A DNA stretch of 64,000 bases from Leeia aquatica (GCF_012641365.1 NZ_JABAIM010000001.1:558001-622000), one strand, 5' to 3'; shown: positions 7,562 through 19,340, counted from the first letter of the stretch. A program made the numbers and translations. The notes: generated by a model not told the origin, from the sequence alone.

Positions 7562-9610
7562 TCAGTGCTTGAACAACAACTGGCTGAACCAGTAGGTGAT
7601 CGCCACCATGCTGGCGAGGATCATCACCAGTGCGTAGTGGTTCAGCAAGCCAGTCTGTGCACGACGGGTAATGCGGGAGAACAGGCCCACCAGCTTGGCG
7701 CTGCCATTCACCACCAGGCCGTCGATCAACAGCACATCGCCCACCTTCCACAGCAACCAGCCCAGACCCCGTGCGCCACGGGCGAACACGTTGAAGTACA
7801 AGTCATCCAGGTAATACTTGTTTTCCAGCAAGCGATACAGCGGCGCGCAGACTTGCTTGATGCGGGCCGGGATCGACGGTGCCTTCAGGTAGAAGAACCA
7901 AGACAGAGCCACACCGGCCAGTGCCAGCCAGAACGGGGCATGCTTGACGGCCGACAGGCCCATGGCCAGTGCCGTGCCACCAGCGTGCTCGAATTCTTCC
8001 TTCATCTCGGTCATCACATGATGGCCGTGGCTGTAGATCACGCCGTCAAAGAAGTTGCCATACAGCATCGGCTCAATCGCCAGATAACCGATGACCAGCG
8101 ACGGAACCGCCAGCAGGACCAAGGGCAAGGTCACCACCCAGCGCGACTCATGCGGCTCGCCACCATGGTGATGGTCGTCATGACCGTGATGGTCATCGTG
8201 CTTCACATGGCGGAAACGCTCTTCGCCGTGGAACACCAGGAAATACATGCGGAAGGAGTAGAAGGCGGTCACGAACACACCCACGATCACCGCAAAGTAA
8301 GCGAAGTGTGCACCCGGCAGATCAGACATGTGCACCGCTTCAATGATGCTGTCCTTGGAGTAGAAACCGGACAGGAACGGGGTGCCGATCAGCGCCAGCG
8401 AACCAATCAGCGAGGTGATCCAGGTCCACTTCATGTACTTGCGCAGGCCACCCATGTTGCGGATGTCCTGATCATGGTGCATGCCGATGATCACCGAACC
8501 GGCAGCAAGGAACAGCAGCGCCTTGAAGAAGGCGTGCGTCATCAGGTGGAACACCGCCACCGAGTAGGCGGATGCACCCAGCGCCACCGTCATGTAGCCC
8601 AGCTGCGACAGGGTGGAGTACGCCACCACGCGCTTGATGTCGTTCTGGATGATGCCGAGGAAACCCATGAACAGCGCAGTGATCGCACCGACCACCAGCA
8701 CCACGTTCAGTGCCACGTCGGAGAGTTCAAACAGCGGCGACATGCGGGCCACCATGAAGATACCGGCGGTCACCATGGTCGCGGCGTGGATCAGCGCAGA
8801 AATCGGGGTCGGGCCTTCCATCGAGTCCGGCAGCCATACATGCAGCGGGAACTGGGCCGATTTACCCATGGCACCGACGAACAGCAGGATACAGATCACG
8901 GCCATCAGCGGCCATTGCTGGCTGCCGATCAGGTTCAGCGTCACGCCTTGCCAGAATTGCTGATGCGCTGCGGCTTCAGCGGCCGGCAGGCCAACACCCA
9001 CCTGACGGAACACATCGGCGTAATCCAGCGAACCGAAGTGCGCCAGCACCAGACCAATCCCCAGCACAAAGCCGAAGTCACCAACACGGTTGACCAGGAA
9101 GGCCTTGAGGTTGGCGAAGATGGCGGTCGGCTTCTTGTACCAGAAACCGATCAGCAGGTAGGACACCAGACCCACCGCTTCCCAGCCGAAGAACAGCTGC
9201 ACGAAGTTATTGGCCATCACCAGCATCAGCATGGCGAAGGTAAACAGCGAGATGTAGCTGAAGAAGCGCTGGTAGCCCGGATCTTCTTCCATGTAACCCA
9301 CGGTATACAGGTGGACCATCAGCGACACGAAGGTCACCACCACCATCATCATCGCGGTCAGACGGTCGATCAGGAAGCCGACCTGGAAGCTGATGCCATC
9401 CACCGTCAGCCACTGGTAAACCGTGCCGTTGTAGGGCTTGCCGACGGTCATCTGGTCATGCAGCACGTAGGCAGACAGCACAAAAGCCACCAGCACACCA
9501 AGGATGGTAACCGTATGGGCGCCCGCCCGGCCGATGAACTTGCCGAACAAGCCAGCCAGCAGGGCACCGACCAGCGGCGCTAACGGGACAAGCAGATACA
9601 GATTTTGCAT
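7562..9610 (-). CDS. nuoL: NADH-quinone oxidoreductase subunit L
   Basis: A 682-residue complex I subunit, the distal proton pump with the long lateral helix at its C-terminus. Seen are FFGWEAVGLVSYLLIGFW (helix-5 Glu), GKSAQFPLHVWLPDSMEGPT and NDIKRVVAYSTLSQLGYM. A loop at about residues 465-487 is very rich in His and Asp (HVKHDDHHGHDDHHHGG), which is unusual against the rest of the protein but occurs in related bacteria. A 90-bp gap separates it from nuoK upstream. Confidence 0.97.
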   Translation of the reverse strand: MQNLYLLVPLAPLVGALLAGLFGKFIGRAGAHTVTILGVLVAFVLSAYVLHDQMTVGKPYNGTVYQWLTVDGISFQVGFLIDRLTAMMMVVVTFVSLMVHLYTVGYMEEDPGYQRFFSYISLFTFAMLMLVMANNFVQLFFGWEAVGLVSYLLIGFWYKKPTAIFANLKAFLVNRVGDFGFVLGIGLVLAHFGSLDYADVFRQVGVGLPAAEAAAHQQFWQGVTLNLIGSQQWPLMAVICILLFVGAMGKSAQFPLHVWLPDSMEGPTPISALIHAATMVTAGIFMVARMSPLFELSDVALNVVLVVGAITALFMGFLGIIQNDIKRVVAYSTLSQLGYMTVALGASAYSVAVFHLMTHAFFKALLFLAAGSVIIGMHHDQDIRNMGGLRKYMKWTWITSLIGSLALIGTPFLSGFYSKDSIIEAVHMSDLPGAHFAYFAVIVGVFVTAFYSFRMYFLVFHGEERFRHVKHDDHHGHDDHHHGGEPHESRWVVTLPLVLLAVPSLVIGYLAIEPMLYGNFFDGVIYSHGHHVMTEMKEEFEHAGGTALAMGLSAVKHAPFWLALAGVALSWFFYLKAPSIPARIKQVCAPLYRLLENKYYLDDLYFNVFARGARGLGWLLWKVGDVLLIDGLVVNGSAKLVGLFSRITRRAQTGLLNHYALVMILASMVAITYWFSQLLFKH

Positions 9611-9700
9611 AGCGGACGTCGTGCCTGTATATCGTTTGAATCTCTCAACAGGGGGCGATGCAGCTCGCCTCCCCTCCCCTTGCGGCGATCAGCCGCAGGA

Positions 9701-10006
9701 TCAGCCCTTCAGCGTACTCAAGTCTTCCACGTTGATGCTGTTTAGGTTACGGAACAGCACCACCAGAATCGCCAGACCGATGGCAGATTCAGCCGCCGCC
9801 ACCGTCAGGATGAAGAACACGAACACCTGCCCTGCCATGTCATGCAGGAACTGCGAAAACGCGATGAAGTTGATGTTCACCGCCAGCAGCATCAGCTCAA
9901 TCGCCATCAGCAACACAATCAGGTTGCGCCGGTTCAGGAAGATGCCCAGCACGCTGATGGCAAACAGGATGGCGGCCAGCACCAGATAATGGGTCAAGGT
10001 CAGCAC
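9701..10006 (-). CDS. nuoK: NADH-quinone oxidoreductase subunit K
   Basis: A 101-residue, three-helix membrane subunit of complex I. The conserved acidic residues stand in [13 protein letters not shown] and [11 protein letters not shown]. The start is GTG at 10006 with AGGAG 7 bases upstream, which fits the standard family length. The gene starts 13 bases after nuoJ. Confidence 0.96.
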   Translation of the reverse strand: MLTLTHYLVLAAILFAISVLGIFLNRRNLIVLLMAIELMLLAVNINFIAFSQFLHDMAGQVFVFFILTVAAAESAIGLAILVVLFRNLNSINVEDLSTLKG

Positions 10007-10019
10007 GCGATGTCTCCTG

Positions 10020-10646
10020 TCATTCAGCCGCCGGCTGCTCGGCAGCCGGAGCCTGCGGTTTTTCGGCAGCCATTTGCACCAGGCGCACGCGGTCTTCGCG
10101 CTTCACCTTGGCCTGCATGCCGGGGTCCACATACTTCTGATCCTTGCGGTGACGCAGGGTCAATGCCACGGCGGCGATGATGGCCACCAGCAGCAGCACG
10201 CCGGCCACTTCAAAAGCATAGATATAATCGGTGTACAGCAGCTTGCCCAGCGCCTTGCTGTTGCTGGCCTGAACCAGTACGCCGTTCGGCGCGCCCACAT
10301 CGGCACCGCGCTGCTTGAGCAACAGCACCAGTTCACCCACCATGATGGCGGCCACCACTCCGGCCAGCGGCAGGCTCTTCCAGAAGCCCTTGCGAATGGT
10401 TTCGATGTCAATGTTGAGCATCATCACCACGAACAGGAACAGCACCATCACGGCACCGACATAGATCAGCACCAGACCCACGCCGAGGAATTCGGCCTGA
10501 ATCAATACCCACAAGCCACTGGCGGTCACAAACGACAGCACCAGAAACAAGGCCGCATGTACCGGGTTACGGGCCGTCACGACCCGCAGCGCTGCCACCA
10601 CCAGAATGGTGGCGAACAGGTAAAAAGTGATTAGTTGCAGACTCAT
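10020..10646 (-). CDS. nuoJ: NADH-quinone oxidoreductase subunit J
   Basis: A 208-residue membrane subunit of complex I with five predicted helices in the first 165 residues ([20 protein letters not shown] is characteristic) and a hydrophilic Ala/Pro-rich tail. Its ATG lies 33 bases after the nuoI stop. Confidence 0.96.
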   Translation of the reverse strand: MSLQLITFYLFATILVVAALRVVTARNPVHAALFLVLSFVTASGLWVLIQAEFLGVGLVLIYVGAVMVLFLFVVMMLNIDIETIRKGFWKSLPLAGVVAAIMVGELVLLLKQRGADVGAPNGVLVQASNSKALGKLLYTDYIYAFEVAGVLLLVAIIAAVALTLRHRKDQKYVDPGMQAKVKREDRVRLVQMAAEKPQAPAAEQPAAE

Positions 10647-10679
10647 CTTGCGTTTCGCCCTGTCATGTATGCGGTAGGA

Positions 10680-11168
10680 TCAGCGGTACGGCGCATCCGC
10701 CTCGCGGTCCTTGGCAATCTGTGCTTCGTACTGGTCACCCACCGCCAGCAGCATGGGTTTGGTGTAGTACAGATCGCCGCGCTTTTCACCGTGGTATTCC
10801 AGAATGCGGGTCTCGACGATCGAGTCAACCGGACAGGATTCTTCGCAGAAACCGCAGAAGATGCACTTGGTCAGGTCGATATCATAACGGGTGGTACGGC
10901 GGGTCCCATCGTCACGCTGTTCGGACTCGATGGTGATCGCCATCGCCGGGCACACCGCTTCACACAGCTTGCAGGCAATGCAGCGCTCTTCCCCGTTCGG
11001 GTAACGGCGCAGGGCATGCAGGCCACGGAAGCGCGGCGATTGCGGCGTCTTTTCTTCCGGAAACTGCACGGTAATCTTGCGGGCAAACATGTGACGCAGG
11101 GTCACGCCCATACCCTGCAGCAACTCGTACAGCAGGAAGGTTTTGAAAAAATTGCGAATCGGGTTCAT
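10680..11168 (-). CDS. nuoI: NADH-quinone oxidoreductase subunit I (2x 4Fe-4S ferredoxin)
   Basis: A 162-residue peripheral-arm subunit that carries clusters N6a and N6b, the last relay before N2. Two full ferredoxin motifs are visible: [12 protein letters not shown] and [12 protein letters not shown]. The start [11 protein letters not shown] at 11168 is preferred to an upstream TTG at 11186 because it gives the family N-terminus. The ribosome site is weak. Confidence 0.97.
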   Translation of the reverse strand: MNPIRNFFKTFLLYELLQGMGVTLRHMFARKITVQFPEEKTPQSPRFRGLHALRRYPNGEERCIACKLCEAVCPAMAITIESEQRDDGTRRTTRYDIDLTKCIFCGFCEESCPVDSIVETRILEYHGEKRGDLYYTKPMLLAVGDQYEAQIAKDREADAPYR

Positions 11169-11196
11169 GTTTCTCTGACCTTGCAAGCCTCAGCCA

Positions 11197-12240
11197 TTAC
11201 CACGGTGAATACGGGGTTTGCATCACCACAGCGATCACCACCACCCAGATGAGGGTCACGGGGATGAACACTTTCCAGCCCAGACGCATGATCTGGTCGT
11301 AGCGATAACGCGGGAAAGTGGCGCGGATCCACAGGAACACAAACAGGAAGAACGCCATCTTTGCCAGCAGCCACAGGATGCTGCCCTGGCCGAGCACACC
11401 CCAGCTGGCCGGGAACGGCGACAGCCAGCCACCCAGGAACATCAGCGATGCCAGGGCGGAAATCAGGATCATGTTGGCGTATTCGCCGAGGAAGAAGATC
11501 GCGAACGCCATGCCGGAGTATTCCACATGGAAACCGGCCACGATTTCGGATTCGCCTTCGGCCACGTCAAACGGATGGCGGTTGGTCTCGGCCACCCCGG
11601 AGATAAAGTAAACCAAGAACAGCGGGAACAACGGCAGCCAGTTCCAGCCGAGCACGCTGCCACCGAAGTGCAGCGACTGACGGGTCACGATATCGGTCAG
11701 GTTCAGCGAGCCGGAGACCATCAGCACGCCAACCAGCGCAAAACCCATGGCAATTTCGTAAGACACGATCTGGGCAGCGGAACGCAGTGCACCCAGGAAC
11801 GCATACTTGGAGTTGGAAGCCCAACCCGCCACGATCACGCCATACACACCCATCGAGGTGATGGCCATGATGTAGAGCAGACCGGCATCGACATTGGCCA
11901 GCACCACTTCCGGCTGGAAGGGGATCACCGCCCAGGCGGCAATCGCCGGCATGATGGTCAGCACCGGTGCCAGGATGAACAGCACCTTGTCGGCCTTGGT
12001 CGGCAGGATGATTTCCTTGGACAGCAGCTTGATGGCATCGGCAATCGGCTGCAGCAGACCCAGCGGACCCACCCGGTTCGGGCCGATCCGGATCTGCATC
12101 CAGCCAATGATCTTGCGCTCGGCCAGCGTCAGATAGGCCACGGCGCCCAGCAGCGGCAGCACGATGACCACGATCTTCAGCACGATCCACACCAGCGTCA
12201 GTGCGTCCCCACTCAGTCCCAACTTATGCAGCAGCTCCAT
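11197..12240 (-). CDS. nuoH: NADH-quinone oxidoreductase subunit H
   Basis: A 347-residue membrane subunit that forms much of the quinone chamber and joins the two arms. Typical sequence: [35 protein letters not shown] and [19 protein letters not shown] (acidic loop facing the quinone). Eight to nine hydrophobic segments. It follows nuoG by 2 bases. Confidence 0.97.
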   Translation of the reverse strand: MELLHKLGLSGDALTLVWIVLKIVVIVLPLLGAVAYLTLAERKIIGWMQIRIGPNRVGPLGLLQPIADAIKLLSKEIILPTKADKVLFILAPVLTIMPAIAAWAVIPFQPEVVLANVDAGLLYIMAITSMGVYGVIVAGWASNSKYAFLGALRSAAQIVSYEIAMGFALVGVLMVSGSLNLTDIVTRQSLHFGGSVLGWNWLPLFPLFLVYFISGVAETNRHPFDVAEGESEIVAGFHVEYSGMAFAIFFLGEYANMILISALASLMFLGGWLSPFPASWGVLGQGSILWLLAKMAFFLFVFLWIRATFPRYRYDQIMRLGWKVFIPVTLIWVVVIAVVMQTPYSPW

Positions 12241-12242
12241 GT

Positions 12243-14603
12243 TTACGCACGCTCCACAGTAATCGCGTCAAACAGGCCACCCAGTGCAATGGTGCTGGCA
12301 TGGGCTGCCGAAACCTGAACGGCGTCATCGGCCAGTGCCTCGCTGGTGCTGACAGTCAGCACCACTTCCGCACCGCCTTGGCGCAGCTTCACGCGGTCGC
12401 CCGCTTGCAGGCCCAGCCGTGCCAGTGTGGCGGCATTCATGGCCGCCTGCGGCACAGCCGCATCCACTGTCGCCTGCAGGGCCGGTGCGCGACGGGTCAG
12501 GCTGTCAATCTGGTACAGCGGTACATCGCCCACGCGGTGCAGCCCCTCAGCAGCGGCAACCGACACCGCCACGCTGGCGTGGTTGGACAGCAGCGCCGGA
12601 ATATCCAGCCCTTGCTGCCATTCGGCACGGACCACGTCCACGGTATCTTGCTCAAAGCCCGGCAGGTCGAACAGGTTGCCCAGCACGCGCAGCACCTTCC
12701 AGCCCGGGCGGCTATCGCCTTGCGGCTTCACCACCGGATTGAAAGTTTGCACCGTACCCGCCATGTTGATGAAGCTGCCCGCCGTTTCGCTGAACGGGGT
12801 AATCGGCAGCAACACATCGGCGTACTGCAGTGCGGCTTCCGATTTGAAGGGCGCGCAGTATACCACCATCTTGGCTGCAGACAAGGCACCCAGCGCCTGG
12901 GTACCGTTGTGGCCGTCAAATTCCGGCTCGGTATTGAACAGCACATACGCTTGCTTGCCACCGGCCAACAGATCGCCTGCGGCGTGGCCTGCCGTGGTGT
13001 GCTTGCGGCCATGACCATGCATCGGCACTGCGCCCATCAGCCAGGCACCGGTGCTGTTGGCGGCCATGCCCAGCACGCCCAGCTTGGCGCCGGACAGTTG
13101 AGCCAGTGCATTGGCCAGCGTCAACAGCTGTGCATAGTACGGATGGTTTTGCGCCAGTTGGCCCAGCAGGATGCTGCGCTGCTCACCGTTGAGCAGGGCA
13201 GCCGCGGCAGCGCGGTGGGCATCGCTCACCACCAGGCCGTTCAGGCTGGCAGCCAGCTCAGCGGGCAGCTCGCCACCCGTTGCCTGCTGTACCGCCAGCA
13301 GCACGCTACCCAGCGCGGCTACCAGCTGTTGCGGTGCGACCACCACATTGCTGCTGTACTTGACCAGCAGGTCGCTGGACAGGCAGGACACGCTGGCGAC
13401 CTTGGCGCCGTGCTTCACGGCGTGGCGCAGGCGGGCTGCCAGCAGCGGTTGTTCCTTGCGCAAGGCACTGCCAACCAGCAGTGCGCCACTGACCGTGCTC
13501 AGCTCGGCCACCGACTGACCCAGCCACGGTGCACCTTGCACGCTGGCATCGGCACTGAAATCAGCCTGACGCAGGCGGTGGTCAATATGGTTGCTGCCCA
13601 GGCCGCGCAGCAGCTTCTGGAACAGATACAGTTCTTCAGTGGTACTTTGCGGCGAGATCAGACCCGCCAGCGCATCGGCACCATGGTTGGCGCAGATGTC
13701 CTGCAGGCCATGCGCAACGTATTCGATGGCCTGTTGCCATTCGACTTCGTGCCAGCGGTTGTCCTGCTTGATCATCGGCTTTGTCAGGCGGTCTGCCGCG
13801 TTCAGCGCTTCGTAGGAGAAACGGTCACGGTCGGACAGCCAGCACTCGTTCAGCGCTTCGTTTTCCAGCGGCAGCACACGGTGCACCTTGTTGTGCTTGA
13901 CTTGTACGATCAGGTTGGAACCCAGACCATCGTGCGGGCTGACCGACTTGCGGCGGGACAGCTCCCAGGTACGGGCCGAATAGCGGAAGGGCTTGCTGGT
14001 GAGCGCGCCGACCGGGCACAGGTCGATCATGTTGCCCGACAGCTCGGAATTCACCGATTTGGAGATGAACGGCATGATCTCCGAATGCTCGCCGCGATTG
14101 GCCATGCCCAGCTCCATCACCCCGGCAATTTCCTGGCCAAAGCGCACGCAGCGGGTACAGTGGATGCAGCGGGTCATGTCGGTGCTGATCAGCGGGCCCA
14201 GCTCCTTGTTCGGCACCACGCGCTTTTCTTCTTCGTAGCGCGAGCTGGAGTTGCCGTAACCGACGGCCAGATCCTGCAGCTGGCACTCGCCACCCTGATC
14301 GCAGATCGGGCAATCCAGCGGGTGGTTGATCAGCAGGAATTCCATCACGCCCTTCTGGGCCTTCAGCGCCAGCTCCGAGCGGGTCTTGACCTTCATGCCG
14401 TCGGTTACCGGGGTGGCACAGGCCGGCAGCGGCTTGGGTGCCTTCTCGACTTCCACCAGACACATGCGGCAATTGGCCGCAATCGACAGCTTTTTGTGGT
14501 AGCAGAAATGAGGGATGTAGACACCGGCCTGGTTGGCGGCGTCCATCACCGTGCTGCCCGTTTCTACAGACAAGGGTTGACCGTCGATTTCAATTTCTAA
14601 CAT
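12243..14603 (-). CDS. nuoG: NADH-quinone oxidoreductase subunit G
   Basis: A 786-residue iron-sulfur subunit of the peripheral arm. The N-terminus holds a 2Fe-2S ferredoxin ([15 protein letters not shown]), then [15 protein letters not shown], then a His-Cys3 cluster region and the 4Fe-4S motif with [16 protein letters not shown] and [11 protein letters not shown]. The rest is a molybdopterin-oxidoreductase-like domain that no longer binds cofactor in this family. The start [14 protein letters not shown] at 14603 is chosen because it begins the ferredoxin fold directly; an in-frame upstream ATG at 14651 would add 16 unlikely residues. Confidence 0.96.
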   Translation of the reverse strand: MLEIEIDGQPLSVETGSTVMDAANQAGVYIPHFCYHKKLSIAANCRMCLVEVEKAPKPLPACATPVTDGMKVKTRSELALKAQKGVMEFLLINHPLDCPICDQGGECQLQDLAVGYGNSSSRYEEEKRVVPNKELGPLISTDMTRCIHCTRCVRFGQEIAGVMELGMANRGEHSEIMPFISKSVNSELSGNMIDLCPVGALTSKPFRYSARTWELSRRKSVSPHDGLGSNLIVQVKHNKVHRVLPLENEALNECWLSDRDRFSYEALNAADRLTKPMIKQDNRWHEVEWQQAIEYVAHGLQDICANHGADALAGLISPQSTTEELYLFQKLLRGLGSNHIDHRLRQADFSADASVQGAPWLGQSVAELSTVSGALLVGSALRKEQPLLAARLRHAVKHGAKVASVSCLSSDLLVKYSSNVVVAPQQLVAALGSVLLAVQQATGGELPAELAASLNGLVVSDAHRAAAAALLNGEQRSILLGQLAQNHPYYAQLLTLANALAQLSGAKLGVLGMAANSTGAWLMGAVPMHGHGRKHTTAGHAAGDLLAGGKQAYVLFNTEPEFDGHNGTQALGALSAAKMVVYCAPFKSEAALQYADVLLPITPFSETAGSFINMAGTVQTFNPVVKPQGDSRPGWKVLRVLGNLFDLPGFEQDTVDVVRAEWQQGLDIPALLSNHASVAVSVAAAEGLHRVGDVPLYQIDSLTRRAPALQATVDAAVPQAAMNAATLARLGLQAGDRVKLRQGGAEVVLTVSTSEALADDAVQVSAAHASTIALGGLFDAITVERA

Positions 14604-14689
14604 TGCAAGCGCTACCTGAATGTTGCGGGCTACCCTGCTGGGCAACCCCATGCTGGCACCGGCCTTGTGGCCTGCCAGCGCCCGTCAAA

Positions 14690-15985
14690 TCAGAACCACC
14701 GATGCTCGACCATGCAGCGTTTGTGCTCGATGTGGTGCTCAAACTCGTGCTTGAAGTGCTTGGTAAAGCTGCGCACCGGGAACACGGCGGCGTCGGCCAG
14801 TGCACAAATGGTGCGGCCTGCCATGTTGTTGCCTACCGAGCTCAGCAGGTCGAGGTCATCCGCCCGCCCCTGCCCGTTCTCAATCCGGTGCACCACGCGA
14901 TACAGCCAGCCGGTACCTTCACGGCATGGCGTGCATTGCCCGCAGGACTCTTCGTGATAGAAGTAGGCCAGACGTTCCAGCGCTTTCACCATACAGACGT
15001 TCTCGTCCATCACGATCACCGCGCCGGAACCGAGCATGGAGCCCGCCTTGCTGATGGCGTCGTAATCCATGGTCAGGTCCATCATCACATCACCCGGCAG
15101 CACCGGTGCAGACGAACCACCCGGAATCACCGCCTTCAGCTTGGCGCCATTGCGCATGCCGCCTGCCATCTCCAGCAGGGTGGCAAACGGAGTGCCGAGC
15201 GGAATCTCGTAGTTACCCGGACGATTGACGTGGCCGGAGATCGAGAACAGCTTGGTACCACCGTTGTTCGGCTTGCCTGCTTCGAGGAACTTGGTGGCGC
15301 CATCACGCAGGATGAACGGCACCGAGGCAAACGATTCGGTGTTGTTGATGGTGGTCGGCTTGCCATACAGGCCGAAGCTGGCCGGGAACGGCGGCTTGAA
15401 GCGCGGCTGGCCCTTCTTGCCTTCCAGCGATTCCAGCAGCGCGGTTTCCTCGCCGCAGATGTAGGCACCGTAGCCGTGGTGGGCAAACAGGTCAAAGCTG
15501 AATTCGGACCCCAGAATGCGCTCACCCAGCAGGCCTGCCTGACGGGCTTCGTCCAAGGCAGCTTCAAAGCGCTGGTACACTTCGAAGATTTCACCGTGGA
15601 TATAGTTGTAGCCGCGCTTCACACCCATGGTGTAAGCGGCAATGATCATGCCTTCGATCAGCGCATGCGGATTGAACCACATGATGTCGCGATCCTTGAA
15701 GGTACCCGGCTCGCCTTCGTCCGAATTACAGACGATGTACTTGTCGCCCGGGAAGCTGCGCGGCATGAAGCTCCACTTCAGGCCGGTCGGGAAACCGGCA
15801 CCGCCGCGACCCCGCAGCGAGGAATTCTTCACTTCGGCGATGACTTCGTCCTGCGGCACCTGGTTTTCGATCAGGCGCTTGAGCGCACTGTAACCGCCAC
15901 GCGCCTGATAACTGGCCAGGGTCCAGCAGTCGGGATTGCTGGTGTCGACGCCTTCAAAAATGACACCCGAGGAATAGACAGCCAT
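14690..15985 (-). CDS. nuoF: NADH-quinone oxidoreductase subunit F (NADH/FMN site)
   Basis: A 431-residue subunit that oxidises NADH and binds FMN and the N3 4Fe-4S cluster. Motifs seen: [19 protein letters not shown] (nucleotide binding), [14 protein letters not shown] (FMN), [17 protein letters not shown], and [12 protein letters not shown] for the cluster. The ATG at 15985 shares its A with the nuoE stop codon (TGATG), so the two genes are translationally coupled. Confidence 0.97.
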   Translation of the reverse strand: MAVYSSGVIFEGVDTSNPDCWTLASYQARGGYSALKRLIENQVPQDEVIAEVKNSSLRGRGGAGFPTGLKWSFMPRSFPGDKYIVCNSDEGEPGTFKDRDIMWFNPHALIEGMIIAAYTMGVKRGYNYIHGEIFEVYQRFEAALDEARQAGLLGERILGSEFSFDLFAHHGYGAYICGEETALLESLEGKKGQPRFKPPFPASFGLYGKPTTINNTESFASVPFILRDGATKFLEAGKPNNGGTKLFSISGHVNRPGNYEIPLGTPFATLLEMAGGMRNGAKLKAVIPGGSSAPVLPGDVMMDLTMDYDAISKAGSMLGSGAVIVMDENVCMVKALERLAYFYHEESCGQCTPCREGTGWLYRVVHRIENGQGRADDLDLLSSVGNNMAGRTICALADAAVFPVRSFTKHFKHEFEHHIEHKRCMVEHRWF

Positions 15986-16473
15986 CAGCGACCACCCTGT
16001 TGTTCGAGTTCTGCCAGTTTCTTGTCGATGGCTTCCTTCGACATGAAACTGCACATGCTGTGATTGTTCACCAGCAGCACCGGGGCATCGCCACAGGCGC
16101 CCATGCACTCCCCTTCCATCAGGGTGAAGCGGCCATCTGCGGTGGTTTCACCAAAACCGATACCCAGCTTTTCCTTCAGGTAATCGGCAGCGGCCACACC
16201 GCCACCCAGCGCACAGGGCAAGTTGGTGCAGACGGTGAGCTTGAAGCTGCCCACCGGCTTGAGGTTGTACATATTGTAGAAGGTGGCGACTTCATAGGCC
16301 GCGATCGGCGGCATCTCCAGATAGTCGGCCACCGCCTCGATGGTTTCCGGGGCGAGCCAGCCTTTTTCTTCCTGCGCGATGCGCAGGGCCGCCATCACGG
16401 CGGACTGTTTCTGGTCGGCCGGATATTTGGCGACCTCGCGGTCGATCCGGGCAAGCGATTCAGCGGACAGCAT
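15985..16473 (-). CDS. nuoE: NADH-quinone oxidoreductase subunit E (2Fe-2S)
   Basis: A 162-residue thioredoxin-fold subunit carrying cluster N1a. Ligands C82 and C87 ([11 protein letters not shown]) and C123 and C127 ([11 protein letters not shown]) are all present. Its ATG overlaps the nuoD stop (TGATG) and its own stop overlaps nuoF, so D-E-F form a coupled translational unit. Confidence 0.97.
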   Translation of the reverse strand: MLSAESLARIDREVAKYPADQKQSAVMAALRIAQEEKGWLAPETIEAVADYLEMPPIAAYEVATFYNMYNLKPVGSFKLTVCTNLPCALGGGVAAADYLKEKLGIGFGETTADGRFTLMEGECMGACGDAPVLLVNNHSMCSFMSKEAIDKKLAELEQQGGR

Positions 16474-17726
16474 CAGCGGTCAATCTCCCCAAACACGATG
16501 TCCTGCGTACCAATGATGGCCACCACGTCGGCAATCATGTGGCCACGGGCCATCTCGTCCAGCGACGCCAGATGCGGGAAGCCAGGCGCGCGGATCTTCA
16601 AGCGGTACGGCTTGTTGGCACCATCCGACACCAGATAGATGCCGAACTCGCCTTTCGGATGTTCGACGGCGGCGTAGGCTTCGCCGGCCGGAACGTGCAT
16701 CCCTTCGGAGAAGAGCTTGAAGTGGTGGATCAGCTCCTCCATATTGCTCTTCATCTTGACCCGCGACGGCGGTGCCACCTTATGGTCGTCAATGATGACC
16801 GGGCCGGGGTTCTTGCGCAGCCAGTCCACACATTGCTTGATGATGCGGTTGGACTGACGCAGCTCTTCCACGCGCACCAAGTAGCGGTCGTAGCAGTCAC
16901 CCTGCACGCCCACCGGGATGTCGAACTCCACCTTGTCGTACGCGGCGTAGGGCTGCTTCTTGCGCAAATCCCACGCGATGCCGGAGCCACGCAGCATCGG
17001 CCCGGTCATGCCCAGCGACAGTGCGCGCTCAGGGCTGACCACACCGATGCCGACGGTACGCTGCTTCCAGATACGGTTATCGGTCAGCAGGGTTTCGTAG
17101 TCATCTACACACTTCGGGAAGCGGTTGGTGAAGTCTTCGATGAAGTCCAGCAGCGAACCCTGGCGGTTTTCATTCAGCTTGCGCAGGGCCTCGGCATTTT
17201 TCAGCTTGGACACTTCGTACTGCGGCATGCGATCCGGCAGGTCACGATAGACACCGCCCGGACGGTAGTAGGCGGCATGCATGCGCGCACCGGATACCGC
17301 TTCGTAGCAGTCCATCAGATCTTCCCGCTCGCGGAAGGCGTACAGGAACATGGTCATGGCACCGATGTCGAGCGCGTGTGCCCCGATCCACAGCAGGTGG
17401 TTCAGGATACGGGTGATCTCGTCGAACATGGTACGGATGTACTTGGCCCGCTCCGGCACATCAAGGTCCAGCAGCTTCTCGATGGCCATCACATAGGCGT
17501 GCTCATTACACATCATCGACACATAGTCGAGACGGTCCATGTAAGGCACGCTCTGGATGAAGGTGCGGGTTTCCGCCAGCTTTTCAGTCGCACGGTGCAG
17601 CAGGCCGATGTGCGGGTCAGCCCGCTCGACCACTTCACCATCCAGCTCCAGCACCAGACGCAGCACGCCGTGGGCGGCCGGGTGTTGCGGACCGAAGTTC
17701 AGGGTGTAATTGCGAATCTCAGCCAC
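16473..17726 (-). CDS. nuoD: NADH-quinone oxidoreductase subunit D
   Basis: A 417-residue subunit lining the quinone pocket, related to the large subunit of NiFe hydrogenases. It contains [22 protein letters not shown] (two conserved His near the N-terminus) and [12 protein letters not shown]. The start is GTG at 17726, with GGAGG 6 bases upstream, giving the family N-terminus [11 protein letters not shown]; it overlaps nuoC by 8 bases. Confidence 0.97.
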   Translation of the reverse strand: MAEIRNYTLNFGPQHPAAHGVLRLVLELDGEVVERADPHIGLLHRATEKLAETRTFIQSVPYMDRLDYVSMMCNEHAYVMAIEKLLDLDVPERAKYIRTMFDEITRILNHLLWIGAHALDIGAMTMFLYAFREREDLMDCYEAVSGARMHAAYYRPGGVYRDLPDRMPQYEVSKLKNAEALRKLNENRQGSLLDFIEDFTNRFPKCVDDYETLLTDNRIWKQRTVGIGVVSPERALSLGMTGPMLRGSGIAWDLRKKQPYAAYDKVEFDIPVGVQGDCYDRYLVRVEELRQSNRIIKQCVDWLRKNPGPVIIDDHKVAPPSRVKMKSNMEELIHHFKLFSEGMHVPAGEAYAAVEHPKGEFGIYLVSDGANKPYRLKIRAPGFPHLASLDEMARGHMIADVVAIIGTQDIVFGEIDR

Positions 17727-18303
17727 CGTAGCCTCCTTCACGCACGATGCGCGGCGTGTTCTCACGCGGCTCAATGGTGACCGGCTGGTAAATCACGCGC
17801 TTCTGTTCTTCGTCGTAACGCATTTCGACGTTACCGGAAATCGGGAAGTCCTTGCGGAACGGGTGGCCAACAAAGCCATAGTCGGTCAGGATGCGGCGCA
17901 GGTCCGGGTGACCAGCGAACACAATACCGTACAGGTCAAACGCTTCGCGCTCGTACCAGTTGGCGGCAGACCAGATCTCCACACAGGAGGCGACCACCGG
18001 CATGTCGTCATCGGCACAGAACACCCGCACACGCAGGCGCTGGTTCAGCGCGACCGACAGCAGATGATAGACCACCGCAAAGCGACGGCCATCCCACGCG
18101 CCATCGGCGTAGGTGCTGTAGTCCATGCCACAGAGGTCGAGGCACTGCTCGAACTGCAGGCCATCGCTGTCACGCAGCTGGCGCAGGGTGGTGGTCAGGT
18201 CTTCAGGTTTGACAACGGCAGTGAGCTGGCCACAGGATTCCAGCACATGCACCAGGCGGTCGCCAAGGACAGCCTGCAGGGTGGTAGTCAACGTTGCGGT
18301 CAT
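17719..18303 (-). CDS. nuoC: NADH-quinone oxidoreductase subunit C
   Basis: A 194-residue peripheral subunit with the 30-kDa subunit signature [20 protein letters not shown] and the following [17 protein letters not shown]. The start [10 protein letters not shown] at 18303 lies 4 bases after the nuoB stop. As in most beta-proteobacteria nuoC and nuoD are separate, not fused as in enteric bacteria. Confidence 0.97.
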   Translation of the reverse strand: MTATLTTTLQAVLGDRLVHVLESCGQLTAVVKPEDLTTTLRQLRDSDGLQFEQCLDLCGMDYSTYADGAWDGRRFAVVYHLLSVALNQRLRVRVFCADDDMPVVASCVEIWSAANWYEREAFDLYGIVFAGHPDLRRILTDYGFVGHPFRKDFPISGNVEMRYDEEQKRVIYQPVTIEPRENTPRIVREGGYGG

Positions 18304-18307
18304 CGTG

Positions 18308-18790
18308 TCAGGCCTGCCGTGCAATGGTGGAAGTACGGCGGATCTTGCCTTGCAGCTGGATCAGGCCATACAGCAGTGCCTCGGCGGTCGGCGGACAGCC
18401 CGGCACATAGACATCAACCGGCACAATACGGTCACAGCCACGCACCACCGAATAGGAGTAATGGTAGTAGCCGCCGCCATTGGCACAGGAGCCCATCGAC
18501 AGCACCCAGCGCGGCTCGGCCATCTGGTCGTACACCTTGCGCAAGGCGGGCGCCATCTTGTTGCACAGGGTACCGGCCACGATCATCAGGTCACTCTGAC
18601 GCGGACTGGGGCGGAAAATGATACCGAAACGGTCCAGGTCATAGCGCGCCGCGCCAGCCTGCATCATTTCCACCGCACAACAGGCCAGGCCAAAGGTCAT
18701 GGGCCACAGCGAACCGGTACGGGTCCAGTTCAGAACCTTGTCAGCCGTGGTGGTGACAAAGCCCTTCTCCAACACGCCTTCTACTCCCAT
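18308..18790 (-). CDS. nuoB: NADH-quinone oxidoreductase subunit B (N2 cluster)
   Basis: A 160-residue subunit that holds cluster N2, which reduces quinone. The four ligands are visible in [10 protein letters not shown] (adjacent Cys pair), [12 protein letters not shown] and [15 protein letters not shown]. The start [14 protein letters not shown] at 18790 overlaps the end of nuoA by 10 bases. Confidence 0.97.
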   Translation of the reverse strand: MGVEGVLEKGFVTTTADKVLNWTRTGSLWPMTFGLACCAVEMMQAGAARYDLDRFGIIFRPSPRQSDLMIVAGTLCNKMAPALRKVYDQMAEPRWVLSMGSCANGGGYYHYSYSVVRGCDRIVPVDVYVPGCPPTAEALLYGLIQLQGKIRRTSTIARQA

Positions 18791-19137
18791 TCCAGCGCAC
18801 CTTTTTTCCACAAATACACGAAACCGATCACGAATTCAGCGAGGAAGATCATCATGGAGACAAAGCCGCCCCAGCCGATGTCTTTTTGTGAGATCGCCCA
18901 CGGAACCAAAAAGGCCGTTTCGAGGTCGAACAAAATGAACAGGATGGCGATCAGGTAGTAGCGCACATCAAACTGCATGCGCGCATCTTCAAACGCCACA
19001 AAGCCGCACTCGTAGGCGGAAAGCTTTTCAGAATCCGGACGATTGGGCCCGATGAGACGGCCGAGCAGCATCGGCACCAGACCGATGCCAATCCCGACAG
19101 CAATAAAGAGCAAGACCGGAAAGTATTGTTGCAGCAT
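18781..19137 (-). CDS. nuoA: NADH-quinone oxidoreductase subunit A
   Basis: A 118-residue membrane subunit with three helices and the conserved loop [27 protein letters not shown]-type segment (the part KLSAYECGF carries the quinone-site Cys). First gene of the 14-gene nuo operon. The ATG at 19137 follows a G-run ribosome site (GGGGGCGGT). tRNA-Leu lies 81 bases upstream in the same direction, so read-through from the tpiA-secG-tRNA unit is possible. Confidence 0.96.
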   Translation of the reverse strand: MLQQYFPVLLFIAVGIGIGLVPMLLGRLIGPNRPDSEKLSAYECGFVAFEDARMQFDVRYYLIAILFILFDLETAFLVPWAISQKDIGWGGFVSMMIFLAEFVIGFVYLWKKGALEWE

Positions 19138-19218
19138 ACCGCCCCCAAGCGACTTCGCAATTCGGGCAGCAACAAACACCACCCGACCCGCGGCCGGATT
19201 GCCAAGACTTGAAACAAA

Positions 19219-19303
19219 TGGTGCCGACAGTGAGACTCGAACTCACACAGCTTTCGCCACTACCCCCTCAAGATAGCGTGTCTACCAATTTCACCATGTC
19301 GGC
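19219..19303 (-). tRNA. tRNA-Leu (GAG anticodon)
   Basis: An 85-nt class II tRNA with long variable arm and encoded CCA (19221-19219). Acceptor GCCGACA pairs with TGTCGGC, the anticodon stem CTATC/GGTAG (one T-G pair) holds loop TTGAGGG with anticodon GAG, and the T-arm has TTCGAGT. Placed between secG and nuoA, an arrangement common in beta-proteobacteria. Confidence 0.96.
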
Positions 19304-19317
19304 CCAGGAAAATCACA

Positions 19318-19334
19318 CCCCGTGAAAAACGGGG
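19318..19334 (-). terminator. Small hairpin between secG and tRNA-Leu
   Basis: CCCCGT (19318-19323) pairs with ACGGGG (19329-19334) just after the secG stop. The T content downstream on the minus strand is modest (GTGTGATTTTCC), so termination would be partial at best. Confidence 0.3.
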
Positions 19335-19340
19335 CCAGAC

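Noticed and set aside
7502-9583. A 693-codon His-rich open frame opposite nuoL
   Set aside because: Its composition arises from reading the complement of hydrophobic codons; nuoL is clear.
12201-14600. A 799-codon open frame opposite nuoG
   Set aside because: Antisense shadow: no family motif, His/Gln-rich, and nuoG has all its iron-sulfur ligands on the minus strand.
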